Shown piece after piece: positions 61,581-64,000 of a stretch of DNA of 64,000 bases. Within the stretch, counting starts at the first letter, position 1; each line of letters starts with the position of its first letter. Origin of the DNA: Hyphomonadaceae bacterium (lineage in GTDB: Bacteria; Pseudomonadota; Alphaproteobacteria; Caulobacterales; Aquidulcibacteraceae); contig JAKFWO010000008.1 of the NCBI GenBank assembly GCA_021731815.1, positions 124,001-188,000 of the forward strand. Reading direction: 5' to 3'. The notes beneath the pieces are model-generated. The model did not search any database. It was given only the letters and a program-made list of their open reading frames with translations, and was not told where the DNA came from. Position numbers and translations under genes: made by a program.

Positions 61581-62015
61581 CTATTCGTCGCCTTCGAGCA
61601 GCGCATCAATGTCGTCATCCGACAGACCGAAATGGTGGCCGATCTCGTGGATCAGCACATGGGCGATCAGATCGCCCAATGTGACCTCGCCATTATCGGC
61701 CCATTCATCGAGAATAGCCCGACGAAACAGGTGGATGCGCGCAGGCTCGCCCATCATGGCCGCGCTTTCCCGGCCCATGGGGTCGGGGCCTTCGAACAGG
61801 CCGGTCAGTTCGAAGGGGTCTTCGATCCCCAATTCCTCGATCAGCTTTTCCTCAGGAAAATCGGCGATGACGAACAATATATGCCCGGCTTGCGCGCGAA
61901 AACGGTCCGGCAATTGGCTGTAGACCGAGCGTGCGATGCGCTCAAAGGCCACCAGATCGGGCGCGACCCATTCCGCGCTCGCAGGCAATGCGCCCACCGA
62001 GAATTCAGAGGCCAT
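61581..62015 (-). CDS. Metallopeptidase family protein (zincin, PF06262/DUF1025)
   Basis: The 144-residue cytoplasmic protein has the zincin motif [18 protein letters not shown] near residues 119-136, with two His ligands and the catalytic Glu, and the preceding [11 protein letters not shown]. This is the pattern of small zincins of the DUF1025 family; no substrate is known. ATG 62015 overlaps the maeB stop by 11 bp, so it is likely co-translated with maeB. The tail ends in [11 protein letters not shown]. Confidence 0.88.
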   Translation of the reverse strand: MASEFSVGALPASAEWVAPDLVAFERIARSVYSQLPDRFRAQAGHILFVIADFPEEKLIEELGIEDPFELTGLFEGPDPMGRESAAMMGEPARIHLFRRAILDEWADNGEVTLGDLIAHVLIHEIGHHFGLSDDDIDALLEGDE

Positions 62016-64000
62016 GATCGCGCGCCCTGCCCTGTCCAGCGCCCCGGTCGAGATCATAGGCCGCAATCGCTGCCATATTGACGATTTCCGACACCGTCGC
62101 GCCGAGATTGCAGATCTGCACCGGAATGGACAGGCCATTGAGGATCGGACCCGTTACGGTTCCCCAGCCAAGCGTCGCGAGCATTTTGGTCGAGATCGAG
62201 GCCGAATGCGCCCCGGGCATGATCAGCACATTGGCGGCCTCGGTCAGCCGGCAGAACGGGTAAAGCTGCCGCGCATCGGGATTGAGGGCGACATCGACAT
62301 TCATCTCGCCCTCATATTCGAAATCGACATCCCCGCGTTCCTCGCGCCGGCGGTCGAGCAGCGCCACCGCCTCGCGCACTTTTTCCACCCGCTCGCCCGG
62401 CGGATTACCGAAATTGGAAAAGGACAGAAACGCCACCCGGGGCACATGCCCGAAGCGCCGCGCCGTTGCTGCCGCCTGCATCGCAATGCGCGCGAGATCG
62501 ATCTCATCGGGCAATTCAGCAACATTGGTATCGGCGACGAAAATCGTCCGCCCGCGGGCGATGACCACCGAGATTCCCATGGGTTTCTCGCCCGGTACCG
62601 GATCGGCGATGCGCGAGAGATCCTGCAACACGGCGTCGTAATTGCGGGTGATCCCGGTCACGATGCCATCGGCATGGCCATGGGCCACCATGCAGGCGGA
62701 AAAGATGTTGCGGTCCTGATTGACGAAACGTTGCGCATCGCGGTGCAGAAAGCCTTTTCTCTGCAACCTCTTATAGACATATTCCGTATATTCCGGCGTG
62801 TGATCGGACAGACGCGCATTGCAGATTTCGATATTGTTGATCTCGTCTTCATCAATGCCGACAAGGGCGAAATTACGCCGGATCTGTTCGTCGCGGCCGA
62901 TCAGGATGGCCTTGCCCAGCCCCTGGGCGTGGAAAGCATAGGCCGCGCGGATGACCGCCGGCTCCTCACCCTCGGCGAAGACGATCCGCTTCGGGCTTTC
63001 GCGCACCGCACCATGGATACGTTGCAGGAACCCGGCGGCCGGGTCGAGCCTCTGGGCGAGGGACTCGCGATAGGCCTGCATATTGGTGATGGGCTTGCGC
63101 GCCACCCCTGTATCCATGGCGGCCTGGGCAACGAAAGGCGGGATATAGGAAATCAGCCGCGGATCGAAAGGCACCGGAATGATGTAATCGGGTCCGAAGA
63201 CCGGGCGCGCGCCATAGGCCAACGCCACTTCATCGGGCACATCCTCGCGCGCGAGTTCCGCCAGCGCATGAGCGGCCGCGAGCTTCATCTCCTCATTGAT
63301 GGTGCGCGCCCTTACATCGAGCGCCCCGCGGAAAATATAGGGGAATCCGAGGACATTATTGACCTGGTTGGGATAATCCGACCGCCCGGTGGCGATGATC
63401 GCATCGCCCCGCACCGCGCGGATCTCTTCGGGCGTGATCTCGGGATCGGGATTGGCCATGGCAAAAATGATCGGATCCTTCGCCATTCCCGCGACCATCT
63501 CCCGGCTGACCACGCCCTTGGCCGACAGGCCGAGCAGGACATCCGCGCCCACCAGCGCATCAGCAAGGCTGCGGCGGTCGGTCTCGACAGCGTAAGCGGC
63601 CTTGAACTGGTCCATGCCGGTCGGGCGCCCGCGATAGACCACGCCCTCACGGTCGGTGACGAGGATATTGTCCCGGGGGACACCGAGGGTCTTGAGCAAG
63701 GCAGCGCAAGACAATCCGGCCGCCCCCGCCCCCGCCACCACGACCTTGATGTCCTCGATCCTGCGGCCGGTGATCAGGCAGGCATTGATGACACCGGCGG
63801 CGGCGATGATCGCCGTGCCATGCTGGTCGTCATGAAACACCGGAATGTCCAGTTCATCGCGCAGCCGGCTTTCGATGATGAAGCATTCCGGGCTCTTGAT
63901 ATCCTCGAGATTGATGCCGCCAAAGGTCGGGCCGATATTGCGTACCGTAGTGATGAATTCCTCGACATCCTGGGTCGTGACCTCGATATCGATGGAATCC
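62005..64000 (-). CDS. maeB: NADP-dependent malic enzyme, MaeB type (5' end outside window)
   Basis: MaeB converts malate to pyruvate, CO2 and NADPH. The visible 664 codons begin inside the malic domain (TFGGINLEDIKSPECFIIE, FHDDQHGTA), continue through the Rossmann domain (VVVAGAGAAGLSCAALLKTLG), and from about 300 codons in form a phosphotransacetylase-like domain (KRIVFAEGEEPAVIRAA, GITRNYDAVL) typical of alphaproteobacterial MaeB, which is allosteric rather than catalytic there. The frame runs off the right edge; a Met at 63840 is internal. The C-terminus overlaps the zincin gene by 11 bp. Confidence 0.95.
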   Translation of the reverse strand, partial: DSIDIEVTTQDVEEFITTVRNIGPTFGGINLEDIKSPECFIIESRLRDELDIPVFHDDQHGTAIIAAAGVINACLITGRRIEDIKVVVAGAGAAGLSCAALLKTLGVPRDNILVTDREGVVYRGRPTGMDQFKAAYAVETDRRSLADALVGADVLLGLSAKGVVSREMVAGMAKDPIIFAMANPDPEITPEEIRAVRGDAIIATGRSDYPNQVNNVLGFPYIFRGALDVRARTINEEMKLAAAHALAELAREDVPDEVALAYGARPVFGPDYIIPVPFDPRLISYIPPFVAQAAMDTGVARKPITNMQAYRESLAQRLDPAAGFLQRIHGAVRESPKRIVFAEGEEPAVIRAAYAFHAQGLGKAILIGRDEQIRRNFALVGIDEDEINNIEICNARLSDHTPEYTEYVYKRLQRKGFLHRDAQRFVNQDRNIFSACMVAHGHADGIVTGITRNYDAVLQDLSRIADPVPGEKPMGISVVIARGRTIFVADTNVAELPDEIDLARIAMQAAATARRFGHVPRVAFLSFSNFGNPPGERVEKVREAVALLDRRREERGDVDFEYEGEMNVDVALNPDARQLYPFCRLTEAANVLIMPGAHSASISTKMLATLGWGTVTGPILNGLSIPVQICNLGATVSEIVNMAAIAAYDLDRGAGQGRARDHGL

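Overview
The window looks like a chromosomal segment of a GC-rich alphaproteobacterium. The evidence is an EipA (DUF1134) homologue, the alphaproteobacterial gene order pyrE-pdxJ-acpS-rnc-era, a His tRNA with A73, and intergenic double-hairpin repeats that resemble the RIME elements of rhizobia. No finer taxonomic call is supported. Two tRNA genes (Ser-GGA and His-GUG) are present. No rRNA, CRISPR array or intact insertion sequence was seen.

Layout. 0.4-2.5 kb: a phosphohexomutase and a META-domain lipoprotein. 2.5-10.5 kb: a galactoside-use region with a GH36 alpha-galactosidase divergent from a GH42 beta-galactosidase, an exported alpha/beta hydrolase, an SSS-family Na+ symporter and a convergent XylB-like sugar dehydrogenase. 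10.9-16.1 kb: acyl-CoA ligase, MaoC hydratase, an Smr-domain protein and two SDR enzymes. 16.1-24.7 kb: eipA, a P1-family peptidase, gph, glmU, rpiA-gor and a DUF885 peptidase-like lipoprotein. 24.9-32.9 kb: an island-like stretch after tRNA-Ser. It has a probable serine-recombinase remnant, about 1 kb with no gene, four tandem paralogues of an unknown small secreted protein, and a MacAB-like three-gene exporter. 33.2-36.8 kb: glmS, tRNA-His, an array of three double-hairpin elements and an SDR gene. 36.8-39.0 kb: a tightly overlapped operon built around a ferric-reductase-like/Rieske fusion protein. 39.2-46.5 kb: patatin phospholipase, MFS transporter, TerC, a small zinc-ribbon-like protein, a secreted protein and a hybrid histidine kinase. 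47-55.8 kb: sdhB alone, then recO, ruvCAB and pyrE-pdxJ-acpS-rnc-era-thiL. 56-64 kb: a small exported protein, a TonB-dependent receptor, a Gfo/Idh/MocA oxidoreductase, trpS, a small zincin and a 5'-truncated maeB.

How the genes fit together. The galactoside cluster can import, hydrolyse and perhaps oxidise alpha- and beta-galactosides. glmS, glmU and the phosphohexomutase all serve nucleotide-sugar and envelope supply, with eipA also an envelope gene. ruvCAB and recO are recombination and repair genes. The rest of the 47-56 kb block is core housekeeping with four-base stop/start overlaps.

Two things stand out. First, short tandem duplications (11-18 bp units, 2 to 7 copies) occur at about fourteen places, both inside genes (units of 12 or 15 bp that keep frame) and across stop or start codons. 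Second, the four-paralogue array beside a MacAB-like pump could be an undescribed secretion or antagonism module. Both interpretations are inference and need searches that could not be run here.
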